In this document: positions 30,119 through 39,003 of the stretch, one piece after another
Position numbering within the stretch: the stretch's first letter is position 1
Layout: every line of letters starts with the position of its first letter
Assembly: GCA_018261735.1 (NCBI GenBank)
Contig: JAGTRM010000013.1
Coordinates: forward strand, 20,369-84,368
Length of the DNA: 64,000 nucleotides
Direction of reading: 5' to 3'
From: Pseudomonadota bacterium
Lineage (GTDB): Bacteria; Pseudomonadota; Gammaproteobacteria; Burkholderiales; Chitinibacteraceae
The notes under the pieces: model-generated
What the model saw: the letters and a program-made list of their open reading frames with translations, nothing else
The model's database searches: none
Told to the model about the DNA's origin: nothing
Program-made: the position numbers and the translations under genes

Positions 30119-30698
30119 CCTGATTCGTCTGGCCCTGCTTGCGGCATTCCTGCTGGCGGCGCCCTTCGGGCACGCCGGCGGTATCGAGCCGCAAAAAGCC
30201 GTTGCCCGTTTTTCCGACAGTCACATCGAAATCTCCAGCCGCTTCAGCATCACCCTCTCGGCCACGCTGGAACAAGCCCTGCAAAATGGCCTGACTTTGC
30301 CCTTTCAGTTCGAATTCCAACTGACCCGCCCCCGCCTCTATGCTTGGGCGTACAAGCTTTCCGACTGGTTCGGCCCCGCGGCCACCGTGACGCAACGACT
30401 TTCCTACCAGGTACTCACCCGGCAGTACCGGGTCAACTCCGGCGGACTTTCCCGCAATTTCAGCAGCCTGAACGAAGCACTGTCTGCGCTGGGCATCGTG
30501 AGTGGCTGGCAAGTACTTTCCGATTCCAGCGTCGTGCGCGACAGCACGGAATTCGCAGGTCGCGTACGGTTGAAGCTTGACCTGTCCCAGTTGCCCAAGC
30601 CCTACCAGCTTGCCGCAATCGGCCAATCCGAGTGGCACCTTGATTCGCCCTGGCTCGAACTGACCGTGGCAAGCACCCAGGAGGCGCCGCAGTCATGA
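30081..30698 (+). CDS. DUF4390 domain protein, exported or membrane-anchored
   Basis: A 205-residue protein with a hydrophobic signal or anchor (about residues 12-29, ending AAPFGHAGG) and a beta-rich remainder containing RFSITLSATLEQALQNGLTLPFQFEFQL and SYQVLTRQYRVNSGG, as in DUF4390. Function unknown. It lies between rsmB (38-base overlap) and ntrY (4-base overlap), a conserved betaproteobacterial order, so it may relate to NtrY sensing; that is inference. Confidence 0.85.
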   Translation: MVFITRFSAKLASLIRLALLAAFLLAAPFGHAGGIEPQKAVARFSDSHIEISSRFSITLSATLEQALQNGLTLPFQFEFQLTRPRLYAWAYKLSDWFGPAATVTQRLSYQVLTRQYRVNSGGLSRNFSSLNEALSALGIVSGWQVLSDSSVVRDSTEFAGRVRLKLDLSQLPKPYQLAAIGQSEWHLDSPWLELTVASTQEAPQS

Positions 30699-32833
30699 AA
30701 CGCCATGTGCTTCTCGTGCTGGCCTCGATCGGTGCCATTGCCATCTTCCTGCTGGGGACGGCTGCCGGCAATGCTTCGGCCTTTTCCCGCTACTTTGACT
30801 CGCTGCTGTGGTTCAACCTGTTATTGCTGGCAGGGCTCGGCTTGCTGGTCGGTGCCCGTTTCGTCCAGTTGCGGCGCCATGTGCGCGCCAAGGTATTCGG
30901 CTCGCGCCTGATGCTGCGCATGGTGCTGATGTTTGCACTGGTTGCCATTCTGCCCGGCGCACTGGTCTATACGCTTTCGGTGCAGTTTCTCAACCGCAGC
31001 ATCGAGACCTGGTTCGATGTGCATGTCGACAATGCGCTCGAACGCGGACTGAATCTGGGCAACAGCGCCATTGAATACCAGCTCTCCGATCTTGCCCGCA
31101 AGGCCAAGCTGACCGCGCTGGATTTGCGTGACGGCGACGGTTTTTCCATTCCCGCCAAACTTTCGCGCCAGCGCGAGCAGATCGGCGTGCAGGAAATCTC
31201 GCTCTTCGAGGAAGGCGGCCTGCTGCTGGCACACGTCGGCAATGAAAACGCCAGCCTGATCCCCCCGCAGCCGGACCGGAAAATCCTGCGCTTGGCCGCG
31301 CGCGATGCCTATCGCATCGTGGAAAAACCAGCGGACAAGGGGCTGACCATGCGGGTGGTCGTACGCATTCCCAGCGCCGATCTCAGCCAGAAAGACCGCG
31401 TCTTGCAAATGATCCAACCGGTCCCCAGCCAACTGGCAGCCGATGCCGAACTGGTCGAACAGGTCCGCAACGACTACAAATCGCTCTCGCAGGCACGCCG
31501 CGGCCTGAAAATGATCTACAGCCTGACACTGACTGTTGCCCTGTTGATGGCGCTGCTCGGCGCACTGGTACTGGCCATTTTCCTTTCCGACCGGATTGCC
31601 GCCCCGCTTTCGCACCTGGCCAAAGGCACGCGTGCCGTAGCGCAGGGCGACTTCAGCCAGCTTCAGCCCATCGTGAGCCGCGACGAACTGGGCATCTTGA
31701 CCCACTCCTTCAACCGCATGACACGGCAGCTCTCTGATGCGCGTACTACCCTGGAGCGCAACCAGGCGGAACAATCCGCGGCCAAGGCGTATGTTGAAGC
31801 CATTCTCGGCTCGCTGTCTGCCGGGGTGCTCTCGTTCGACGAGCACTGGAAACTGCAATCCGCCAACCAGAGCGCGCTATCCATCCTCGGCATCAATCCG
31901 CAGCAAATGGACAGCGCCGTGCTGGGCGATTGGTCGCAATCGTTCCCGGCGCTCAGCCCCTTCTGCGAGCGGGTTTCCCAGGGCTTTGTCAGCGGCACCG
32001 ACACCTGGCAAGGCCAGATCGAGCTGGCCGGCACGCCCCGGGTATTGCTGGTGCGCGGCACCCGCCTGAGTACCGAGGATGACGACCCCGAACACCGTGG
32101 CTACGTATTGGTTTTTGACGACGTCACCGATCTCTTGTCTGCGCAGCGCGATGCCGCCTGGGGCGAGGTAGCGCGCCGGCTGGCTCATGAAATCAAGAAT
32201 CCGCTCACGCCGATCCAGCTGGCCGCCGAGCGGCTGGAACACAAGCTTGCCGACCGGCTTGATGCACAAAGCGCGGAATTCCTGTCGCGCAACACCCAAA
32301 CCATCGTCAAACAGGTGGGCGCACTGAAACAAATGGTCGACGCCTTCCGCGACTATGCCCGCAAGCCCACAGGCAAGAAAAAACCCCTCGATCTGCAGCA
32401 ACTGATCAGTGAAGTCCTCGTGCTGTACGAAACGTCCCCCGTCACACGGCGGGACAGCGTCGAAGGCCCGTTGCCGGTCCGCGGCGACATCACGCATTTG
32501 CGCCAGGTCATTCACAACCTGATGCAAAATGCACAGGATGCAATTCAGGAGGCAGAACACAAACAGATTTTCGTTCGCACGGAACGGGATGAGCACTGGG
32601 CTCGCCTGATCATCGAGGACAGCGGCCCGGGCTTCAATCCGGAGTTGATGCCCCGAATTTTTGAACCTTATGTCACCAGCAAAACCAAGGGAACCGGATT
32701 GGGACTCGCCATCGTCAAGAAAATAGTGGAAGAACATCAAGGATATATCCAGATCGGAAACCGGGAAGCCGGCGGCGCATTTGTGCGCCTGGATCTGCCG
32801 CTCTGGGAGGAAGCTACACATGGCAAAGCATGA
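30695..32833 (+). CDS. ntrY: Sensor histidine kinase NtrY
   Basis: A 712-residue membrane kinase. Two N-terminal membrane segments (about 5-25 and 33-52), a third near 72-92, a periplasmic loop, a fourth segment near 272-295, HAMP (about 296-348), PAS (about 370-480), then HisKA and HATPase_c. Phosphoacceptor H498 is in LAHEIKNPLTPIQ; N box NLMQNAQDAI near 608, G1 EDSGPGF near 645, and GTGLGLAIVKK near 670. Overlaps DUF4390 by 4 bases and ntrX by 14, so the pair is co-translated. Confidence 0.94.
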   Translation: MKRHVLLVLASIGAIAIFLLGTAAGNASAFSRYFDSLLWFNLLLLAGLGLLVGARFVQLRRHVRAKVFGSRLMLRMVLMFALVAILPGALVYTLSVQFLNRSIETWFDVHVDNALERGLNLGNSAIEYQLSDLARKAKLTALDLRDGDGFSIPAKLSRQREQIGVQEISLFEEGGLLLAHVGNENASLIPPQPDRKILRLAARDAYRIVEKPADKGLTMRVVVRIPSADLSQKDRVLQMIQPVPSQLAADAELVEQVRNDYKSLSQARRGLKMIYSLTLTVALLMALLGALVLAIFLSDRIAAPLSHLAKGTRAVAQGDFSQLQPIVSRDELGILTHSFNRMTRQLSDARTTLERNQAEQSAAKAYVEAILGSLSAGVLSFDEHWKLQSANQSALSILGINPQQMDSAVLGDWSQSFPALSPFCERVSQGFVSGTDTWQGQIELAGTPRVLLVRGTRLSTEDDDPEHRGYVLVFDDVTDLLSAQRDAAWGEVARRLAHEIKNPLTPIQLAAERLEHKLADRLDAQSAEFLSRNTQTIVKQVGALKQMVDAFRDYARKPTGKKKPLDLQQLISEVLVLYETSPVTRRDSVEGPLPVRGDITHLRQVIHNLMQNAQDAIQEAEHKQIFVRTERDEHWARLIIEDSGPGFNPELMPRIFEPYVTSKTKGTGLGLAIVKKIVEEHQGYIQIGNREAGGAFVRLDLPLWEEATHGKA

Positions 32834-34133
32834 AATTTTGATTGTCGACGATGAAGTCGGTATTCGTGAACTCCTGTCGGAAATCCTGCAGGATGAAGGC
32901 TACGCAGTCGCCTGCGCCGAAAACGCCGAGGCAGCGCGCCGCTACCGCAACCAGAATGAACCCAAGCTCGTGCTGCTCGATATCTGGATGCCGGATACCG
33001 ACGGCGTGACCTTGCTGAAGGAATGGTCGCGCAACGGCCAGCTCACCATGCCGGTGGTGATGATGTCCGGCCACGCCACCATCGATACAGCCGTGGAAGC
33101 CACCCGGATCGGCGCCCTCGATTTTCTGGAAAAGCCCATCGGACTGCAAAAACTGCTGGCAGCCGTCAAGCGCGCATCGACGCACCAGATTGCTCCCCCT
33201 GCAGCCAGTCGTGGCCTTGCCAGCCTGGGAAGCGGCCCCTTGATCCGCGAATTGCAGGAAGCACTGGATCACGCCGCAAAACAGCACTTGCCGATCCTGT
33301 TGACGGGCGAACCTGGCGTCGGCTTCGAAACTTGCGCGCACTATCTGACCGCCCCCGGGGCCGCTTTTATCGCTCCGAATTCGCATGACGAATTGGCACT
33401 CGCGCCTCAGGAATTGCTCAACAAAGCCAGCAACGGCACCCTTTTCCTGCGCGATATCGCCTACATGGAGCACCGGGCCCAGGCCGGATTGCTTACAATC
33501 CTGCCCCGGCTGGGAAAACACAAGGTGCGCCTGATTGCCGCCTGCAGCCGGCCGCTCAATCAGCTCGACGTCCAGATCGAGGCGGAACTGCAACGGCTGA
33601 TCACCCAGCTGATCGTCCCCGTTCCCCCGCTACGCCAGCATGCCGGCGATATCCCGCCGCTCGCCGAGATGCTGCTGGCGCAAACCGTCACCGCCAATCG
33701 CCTTGGCCCGCGCCGTTTCAGCCATGCCGCCCTGCAACTGCTGGCGAAACAAAGCTGGCCCGGCAACCATGACCAGCTGGCCAATATTGTGAAAAGCCTG
33801 GCATTGACCGGGCGCGATGGCGAAATCGATGTTCCTGCGGTCAGCCGCCTGCTGGCACAACTGGCACCGCTCTGCGGCGAAACGGCCGCTGTCGCGGCAG
33901 CCGTGGTGACAACCCCCGTGCAGGACATGCGCGCTTTCGACCTGGACCTGCCTTTGCGCGAAGCCCGCGACCAGTTTGAACGCCACTATCTGGAACGGCA
34001 GATCGAGCTGGCCAACGGCAATATGAGCCGCGTGGCAGAACGCATCGGACTGGAACGCACGCACCTGTACCGCAAGCTCAAGCAGCTTGGCATTCAGGTG
34101 CCCAAAAAAGCCCGGGCCGGCAATGACGAATAG
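32820..34133 (+). CDS. ntrX: NtrX-type response regulator with degenerate AAA+ domain
   Basis: A 437-residue regulator partnered with NtrY. The receiver domain (1-120) is intact with phosphoacceptor D54 in LLDIWMPDTDG. The sigma-54-type central region (about 140-360) is eroded: the Walker A position reads GEPGVGFE, with phenylalanine at 169 for the expected lysine; Walker B reads GTLFLRDI, where GTLFLDEI is usual; and no GAFTGA loop is present. A Fis-type HTH (NMSRVAERIGLERTHLYRKL) closes the protein. It probably binds DNA but is unlikely to activate sigma-54 promoters. ATG 32820 has a GGAGG-type site. Confidence 0.88.
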   Translation: MAKHEILIVDDEVGIRELLSEILQDEGYAVACAENAEAARRYRNQNEPKLVLLDIWMPDTDGVTLLKEWSRNGQLTMPVVMMSGHATIDTAVEATRIGALDFLEKPIGLQKLLAAVKRASTHQIAPPAASRGLASLGSGPLIRELQEALDHAAKQHLPILLTGEPGVGFETCAHYLTAPGAAFIAPNSHDELALAPQELLNKASNGTLFLRDIAYMEHRAQAGLLTILPRLGKHKVRLIAACSRPLNQLDVQIEAELQRLITQLIVPVPPLRQHAGDIPPLAEMLLAQTVTANRLGPRRFSHAALQLLAKQSWPGNHDQLANIVKSLALTGRDGEIDVPAVSRLLAQLAPLCGETAAVAAAVVTTPVQDMRAFDLDLPLREARDQFERHYLERQIELANGNMSRVAERIGLERTHLYRKLKQLGIQVPKKARAGNDE

Positions 34134-34188
34134 CGGGGTCATCACAAGACTCGAAACAGGACGCATCTAAAGCCTGCCGTTTCACCGA

Positions 34189-34231
34189 GAGGTTCGGTAT
34201 CCGCATTCAGCAGGCGCGGGCACCGAACCTC
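34189..34231. repeat. Inverted repeat downstream of ntrX
   Basis: GAGGTTCGGT (34189-34198) and ACCGAACCTC (34222-34231), a perfect 10-bp inverted repeat with a 23-base loop. No T-run follows on either strand, so it is not a clear terminator. It lies between the ntrX stop and the LysE-type gene. Confidence 0.45.
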
Positions 34232-34287
34232 CTCGTTCAGAGCCGTCGCCAACGGCGATCCAACGCCAAGCGCACCAGAACTTCTTT

Positions 34288-34929
34288 ATGCATACCTTCC
34301 TGACCGGTTTTCTGCTCTCGCTCTCGCTGTGCCTGGATATCGGCATCGTCAACGTGGCCATGATCGATGTCAGTCTCAAATACGGTCCGCGTCCTGCGCT
34401 GTGGCTGGGGCTGGGTTCCTGTTTCGGCGACCTGACCTACGCGGTGCTATCACTGGCGGGAATGGGATTCTTGCTGCAGTTCACCCCGGTGAAATGGGCG
34501 ACTTGGCTGCTGGGCGGGAGCATGATGCTGTATCTGGCCGTGAAAATGGCCCGGGAAGCCTGGCGGGACGCCCGGCGCGGTGCGACCGCGCATCCGCCGT
34601 TACCGGGCCGACGCGGGCTGTTCAAGCGCGGCCTGATGCTGGCCCTGGCATCGCCATCGGCGATTCTGTGGTTTGCTGCCGTGGGTGGCAGCCTGATCGC
34701 CCAGGCAACCGATGGCTCGGCCATGGCTGCCGTTTATTTCCTGTCCGGTTTCTTTGCCAGCGGCCTGGCTTGGTCTGTTTTCGTCTCCTGCAGCGCCAGC
34801 CATGGCGGAAAACTGCTCGGCCAGCGTTTTGTGCAGGGCTGCCATCTGCTTTCCGCGCTGCTCTATCTGTGGTTCGCCGTGCTGGTCCTGCATAACGGTT
34901 ACAAGACACTCTGGCCCAATTTTTTCTAA
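34288..34929 (+). CDS. LysE/RhtB-family exporter
   Basis: A 213-residue inner-membrane protein with about six hydrophobic segments and the family-like N-terminal FLLSLSLCLDIGIVNVAMID, GLGSCFGDLTYA and GLMLALASPSAILWF stretches. The family exports amino acids or similar small molecules; the substrate here cannot be told. It stands alone between ntrX and a convergent GGDEF gene. Confidence 0.85.
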   Translation: MHTFLTGFLLSLSLCLDIGIVNVAMIDVSLKYGPRPALWLGLGSCFGDLTYAVLSLAGMGFLLQFTPVKWATWLLGGSMMLYLAVKMAREAWRDARRGATAHPPLPGRRGLFKRGLMLALASPSAILWFAAVGGSLIAQATDGSAMAAVYFLSGFFASGLAWSVFVSCSASHGGKLLGQRFVQGCHLLSALLYLWFAVLVLHNGYKTLWPNFF

Positions 34930-34950
34930 GCCGGATTCGTTTCTACGCGC

Positions 34951-35922
34951 TTACTGGTCCGCCTCGATCTTGCCGCGCCCGCTATGCTTGGCCCGATAAA
35001 GCGCTTCCTCTGCCCGCAGCAACAAGGCCCGGCCGTTTTCATCTTCCTTGAGCGCCGCCATGCCTGCGGAAAAACGGATTTCAATGCGCTGGTTTTTATG
35101 GATCAACGGCGTGTTTCCCGTCACCAGCTTGAGCCTGTCCACCACATAGCGCGCACCGGAAAGATCGGTTTCAGGCAGCAGCACCAGAAATTCCTCGACG
35201 CCTTGGCGCACCAGCAAATCCGAATCGCGCAATACCGCCTTGGCCAGATTGGTGACATGCACCAGAAGCTGATCGCCGACCGCATGGCCGAGGCGGTCAG
35301 TGACTTGGGTAAAGTCATCGAGTTGCATCAATACGGCGGAAAGCCGCCCGTTGCCGCGGCGCGCGTGTTTGACCTCGCGCAACAGCAGGTGATCGAGTCC
35401 TTGCCGGTTGAGCGCGCCGGTCAGGGCATCCTGCTCCATGAGCTTGCGACTGAAGGAAAGGTCTTCCTCGATATTCTGGATGGAGTTGCGGATCATCTGC
35501 AGATCGCAGTGCGACGTCGACACGGTGGCATGCACATTGTGCGTGGACTGGATAATCTGGTTAAGCAGGTCTTCCAGCGCCGAATGCGCCTCGTCCGGCG
35601 ATTGCCGCTTTTCGGAATGGGCTCGCCGCACGCTATGCAGGGCGCCGAGGCTGGCCGCGATATCGGCCCCGCCCCCTTCCAGCGCACCCAGCAGTTTTGC
35701 CGTTGCCACGTTGGCCTCTTCAATAAGATCATCAATCTTGTAGAGCACTTCCCAGGCGATCTGGATTTCATCCGGGCTTTTGCTGTCCGGCGACTTGATC
35801 GTGACGATCGCATTGTAGAATTGCGAATAGTTTTCCGGCGTCGGCGCCAGACCTCGTTCTGCGAGGCGCTTGAGTGCGATGCGGGCAATTTCTACCGGAT
35901 TCACCGGAACAGAGCTGGACAT
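34951..35922 (-). CDS. GGDEF-domain protein with defective signature (GVEEF)
   Basis: A 323-residue soluble protein. The N-terminal half (about 1-150) is helical without a recognised sensor; the C-terminal half is a GGDEF domain beginning DALTGALNRQGLDHLL (about 169). The signature reads R-Q-G-V-E-E-F at 239-245, with valine at 242 in place of the second glycine, which binds substrate in active cyclases. The domain is probably weak or inactive as a diguanylate cyclase and may act as a binding or regulatory module. It diverges from mpl. Confidence 0.83.
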   Translation of the reverse strand: MSSSVPVNPVEIARIALKRLAERGLAPTPENYSQFYNAIVTIKSPDSKSPDEIQIAWEVLYKIDDLIEEANVATAKLLGALEGGGADIAASLGALHSVRRAHSEKRQSPDEAHSALEDLLNQIIQSTHNVHATVSTSHCDLQMIRNSIQNIEEDLSFSRKLMEQDALTGALNRQGLDHLLLREVKHARRGNGRLSAVLMQLDDFTQVTDRLGHAVGDQLLVHVTNLAKAVLRDSDLLVRQGVEEFLVLLPETDLSGARYVVDRLKLVTGNTPLIHKNQRIEIRFSAGMAALKEDENGRALLLRAEEALYRAKHSGRGKIEADQ

Positions 35923-36047
35923 GACCTGAAAAACCTTTTACAAAGTTTTGATAAAATTAGAGAAAGTCGAAGACTTACAAACAAACCTTACATTGTAGCC
36001 ATGGGCATGGCAACACGCCAAGCGCAAACTCGTCTGGAAACAAATTC

Positions 36048-37427
36048 ATGCATATTCATATTCTCGGTATTTGCGGCACCTTCATGGGCGGCATTGCAGC
36101 GCTCGCCCGCTCAGCCGGCCATCGCGTCACCGGCTGCGATGCCAATGTCTACCCGCCGATGTCCGACCAGCTGCAGGCGCTGGGCATTGAACTGATCGAA
36201 GGCTGGGGAACCGAGCAACTGGCCCTGCAGCCCGATCTGTTCGTGATCGGCAATGTCGTGCGGCGCGGCAATCCGCTGATGGAGGAAATCCTCAATCGCG
36301 GCCTGCCCTACACCTCCGGTCCGCAATGGCTGGGCGAGCACCTGCTGGCCGGGAAATGGGTTCTGGCCGTTGCCGGCACCCATGGCAAGACCACCACCTC
36401 GGCCATGCTGAGCTGGATACTCGAATACGCCGGACTGGCGCCCGGATTCCTGGTCGGCGGCATTCCGGAAAACTTCGGCATTTCCGCCCGCTTGCCGGGC
36501 GAACCGCGCCAAGAGGCGGGCGGCCAATCGCCGTTCTTCGTGATCGAGGCCGACGAATACGACACGGCCTTTTTCGACAAGCGCTCGAAGTTCGTGCATT
36601 ACCGCCCGCGCACCGCGATCCTGAACAACCTGGAATTCGATCACGCCGATATCTTCCCCGACCTTGCCGCGATCGAGACCCAGTTCCACCACCTGGTGCG
36701 CACGGTTCCCGGCAATGGTCGGCTGATCGTCAACGGGCGCGAGGAAAGCCTGCAGCGCGTACTAAACCGCGGCTGCTGGAGCGAGATCGAGCATTTCGGC
36801 GCCGACAACGGCTGGTCGATCGGCCAAACCCACGCCGACGGTTTCGATGTCTGCTGGCAAGGAGAAGTGCAAGGCCAGGTCCGCTGGTCGCTGCTGGGAG
36901 AACATAACCAGCTCAACGCGCTGGCCGCGCTGGCCGCCGCCCGCCATGTCGGCGTTCCGCTGGATGTCGGCATTGCCGCGCTGGCCGAATTTCGCAACGT
37001 GAAGCGGCGCATGGAGGTCAAGGGTTGCGTGCACGGCGTCACCGTCTACGATGATTTCGCCCACCACCCCACCGCCATTGCCACGACGCTGGCCGGCTTG
37101 CGGCGCAAGGTCGGCCCGGCGCGTATCCTGGCAGTACTGGAACCGCGCTCGAACACCATGAAGCTTGGCACCATGAAGGCGCAACTGGCGGGCAGCCTGA
37201 GCGATGCGGACCGAGTGTTTTGCTACGGCGCGGGACTCGACTGGAACCCGGCCGAAGCGCTGGCACCGCTGGGCGCGAGCGCCAACACCTTCACCGAACT
37301 GGATCAATTGATTGAAGCCATCGCCACCACGGCAGCGGCCGGAGACCACATCCTCGTGATGTCCAACGGCGGATTCGGCGGCATCCACGGCAAATTGCTG
37401 CACAGATTGGCGACGACACGCGCCTAG
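36048..37427 (+). CDS. mpl: UDP-MurNAc:L-Ala-gamma-D-Glu-meso-DAP ligase (peptide recycling)
   Basis: A 459-residue Mur ligase of the Mpl branch that rejoins recycled murein tripeptide to UDP-MurNAc. N-terminal MHIHILGICGTFMGGIAALA is the Mpl start; the P-loop AGTHGKTTTSAML lies near 108, EADEYDTAFFDKRSKF near 165 and VYDDFAHHPTAI near 332. ATG 36048. Stands alone; downstream lies a MITE-like element. Confidence 0.95.
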   Translation: MHIHILGICGTFMGGIAALARSAGHRVTGCDANVYPPMSDQLQALGIELIEGWGTEQLALQPDLFVIGNVVRRGNPLMEEILNRGLPYTSGPQWLGEHLLAGKWVLAVAGTHGKTTTSAMLSWILEYAGLAPGFLVGGIPENFGISARLPGEPRQEAGGQSPFFVIEADEYDTAFFDKRSKFVHYRPRTAILNNLEFDHADIFPDLAAIETQFHHLVRTVPGNGRLIVNGREESLQRVLNRGCWSEIEHFGADNGWSIGQTHADGFDVCWQGEVQGQVRWSLLGEHNQLNALAALAAARHVGVPLDVGIAALAEFRNVKRRMEVKGCVHGVTVYDDFAHHPTAIATTLAGLRRKVGPARILAVLEPRSNTMKLGTMKAQLAGSLSDADRVFCYGAGLDWNPAEALAPLGASANTFTELDQLIEAIATTAAAGDHILVMSNGGFGGIHGKLLHRLATTRA

Positions 37428-37477
37428 CAGGACCACTCGGCCGCGTTCGGCCAGGTATGGGATATCTGGCCGGTTTA

Positions 37478-37623
37478 GAGCCTATCTCAGTAGGCGAGCG
37501 AGCCAAGGCAGATGGCAGGAGGACGGCGCACAGGAACCGGAATGTACATTGTAAGTACATGAGGATTCCGAGCACCGCCCGACTGTCAGATGCGAAGGCG
37601 CAGCCGCCTAATGAGATAGGCTC
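37478..37623. mobile_element. MITE-like element with terminal inverted repeats
   Basis: A 146-bp non-coding element bounded by 19-bp inverted ends GAGCCTATCTCAGTAGGCG (37478-37496) and CGCCTAATGAGATAGGCTC (37605-37623), one mismatch, flanked by the direct repeat TTA (37475-37477 and 37624-37626). There is no transposase, so it would depend on an element elsewhere. The right-hand TTA is the complement of the stop codon of the histidine phosphatase gene. Confidence 0.75.
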
Positions 37624-38319
37624 TTACAGCACCACCGGCCGGCCGAATCCAAGTTTTGTCTTCAGGTGGGTAATGTCGTTGAACAACCGGATGCAGGGCA
37701 CGCCATTGTAAAAGTCCACCACGGTGATCGAGGCGTTGTCCGAGCGGAACGGGAAGCGGTTTTCCAGCGAGCCGCCGGCCCACAGCGTCAGCATCGCGCG
37801 GATGATGCCGGCGTGGGCCACGGCCGCCACCACGTTGCCTTGATGCCGGGCCACGACTTTCTCGCCAAAACGCAATGCGCGCGCGGCCAGTTGCGCCATG
37901 CTTTCCGCATCCTGCAATACCGGCCGGGTCATGGTGGGCGTCGGGCCCATCGTGATCCAGGCGTTGATTTCGTCGAACAGCGCGGGTTTCTGTTCCTTGA
38001 GCGCCTGGATCGTGAAATCGGAGAGTTCGCCGAAATCGTATTCGATCAGGTCCGGGTCGATCTGCACCGCGACGCCGACCCGCTCACCGATCGCCGCAGC
38101 GGTCTGCCGGGCGCGGGATAGTGGACTGGCATAGAGCGTATCCACGCCGTATTCGGTCATCCGCTCTGCCAGCGCCTGGGCTTGTTGCAGACCGTGCGCA
38201 TCGAGCGGATCGTCGGTCGTGCCCAGGATACGGCCTTCCTGATTGGAAACGGTTCTGCCATGACGGATCAGGATCAGCCGGGCGACTTCGTCCTGCGATG
38301 CTTCGAAAAAACCTTTCAT
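37624..38319 (-). CDS. Histidine phosphatase (phosphoglycerate-mutase superfamily)
   Basis: A 231-residue acid phosphatase/PGM-fold protein. The catalytic RHG motif is LILIRHGRT (about 15-23), with [10 protein letters not shown] near 66, the EYDFGE acid region near 93 and the second histidine in [10 protein letters not shown] near 166, so the active site is complete. Substrate unknown. It is last in the cbb transcript, overlapping rpe by 4 bases, which suggests a phosphorylated Calvin-cycle compound or a RuBisCO by-product. The stop TAA coincides with the target repeat of the adjacent MITE-like element. Confidence 0.85.
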   Translation of the reverse strand: MKGFFEASQDEVARLILIRHGRTVSNQEGRILGTTDDPLDAHGLQQAQALAERMTEYGVDTLYASPLSRARQTAAAIGERVGVAVQIDPDLIEYDFGELSDFTIQALKEQKPALFDEINAWITMGPTPTMTRPVLQDAESMAQLAARALRFGEKVVARHQGNVVAAVAHAGIIRAMLTLWAGGSLENRFPFRSDNASITVVDFYNGVPCIRLFNDITHLKTKLGFGRPVVL

Positions 38320-38990
38320 TTTTTTAGCTCCTCCCGCATGGCATCGATGATGGCAGCGTAATCGGGTTGGCCGAAAATGGCCGAGCCGGCGACGAACGTA
38401 TCCACGCCGGCGGCGGCAATGGCCCGGATATTATCGACTTTCACCCCGCCATCGATCTCCAGCCAGATTTCCCGTCCGGTGCGCGCCGTGTATTCGTCGA
38501 TACGGGCACGGGCGGCGCGGGCTTTTTCCAGTGTAGCGGGAATGAACGACTGGCCGCCGAATCCCGGATTGACCGACATCAGCAGGATCACATCGATCTT
38601 GTCCATCACGTAATTGAGATGATGCAGCGGTGTAGCCGGATTGAACACCAGCCCGGCCTTGCAGCCGCTATCCCTGATCAGTCCCAGGCTGCGATCCACA
38701 TGGTCGGCGGCTTCCGGATGGAAGGTGATGATATCGGCGCCAGCCCGGACGAAATCGGGAATGATGCGATCGACCGGCGTCACCATCAGGTGCACGTCGA
38801 TGGGAACGCGGGTATGCGGGCGGATCGCTTCGCACACCAGCGGGCCGAAGCTGATGTTCGGCACGTAGTGGTTATCCATGACATCGAAATGGATCAGGTC
38901 AGCGCCGGCGGCGATCACGCTTTGCATTTCCTCGCCCAGGCGGGAAAAGTCGGCGGAAAGCAGGCTGGGCGCGATGCGAAAATTCGGCAT
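38316..38990 (-). CDS. rpe: Ribulose-phosphate 3-epimerase
   Basis: A 224-residue TIM-barrel epimerase linking D-xylulose-5-phosphate and D-ribulose-5-phosphate. Signatures: [16 protein letters not shown] at the start, [17 protein letters not shown] near 34-50, VHLMV near 68, [11 protein letters not shown] near 140 and EIDGGV near 176. ATG 38990 gives the family start. In the cbb cluster it feeds phosphoribulokinase. Confidence 0.97.
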   Translation of the reverse strand: MPNFRIAPSLLSADFSRLGEEMQSVIAAGADLIHFDVMDNHYVPNISFGPLVCEAIRPHTRVPIDVHLMVTPVDRIIPDFVRAGADIITFHPEAADHVDRSLGLIRDSGCKAGLVFNPATPLHHLNYVMDKIDVILLMSVNPGFGGQSFIPATLEKARAARARIDEYTARTGREIWLEIDGGVKVDNIRAIAAAGVDTFVAGSAIFGQPDYAAIIDAMREELKK

Positions 38991-39003
38991 GCTATTTTCC
39001 TGG

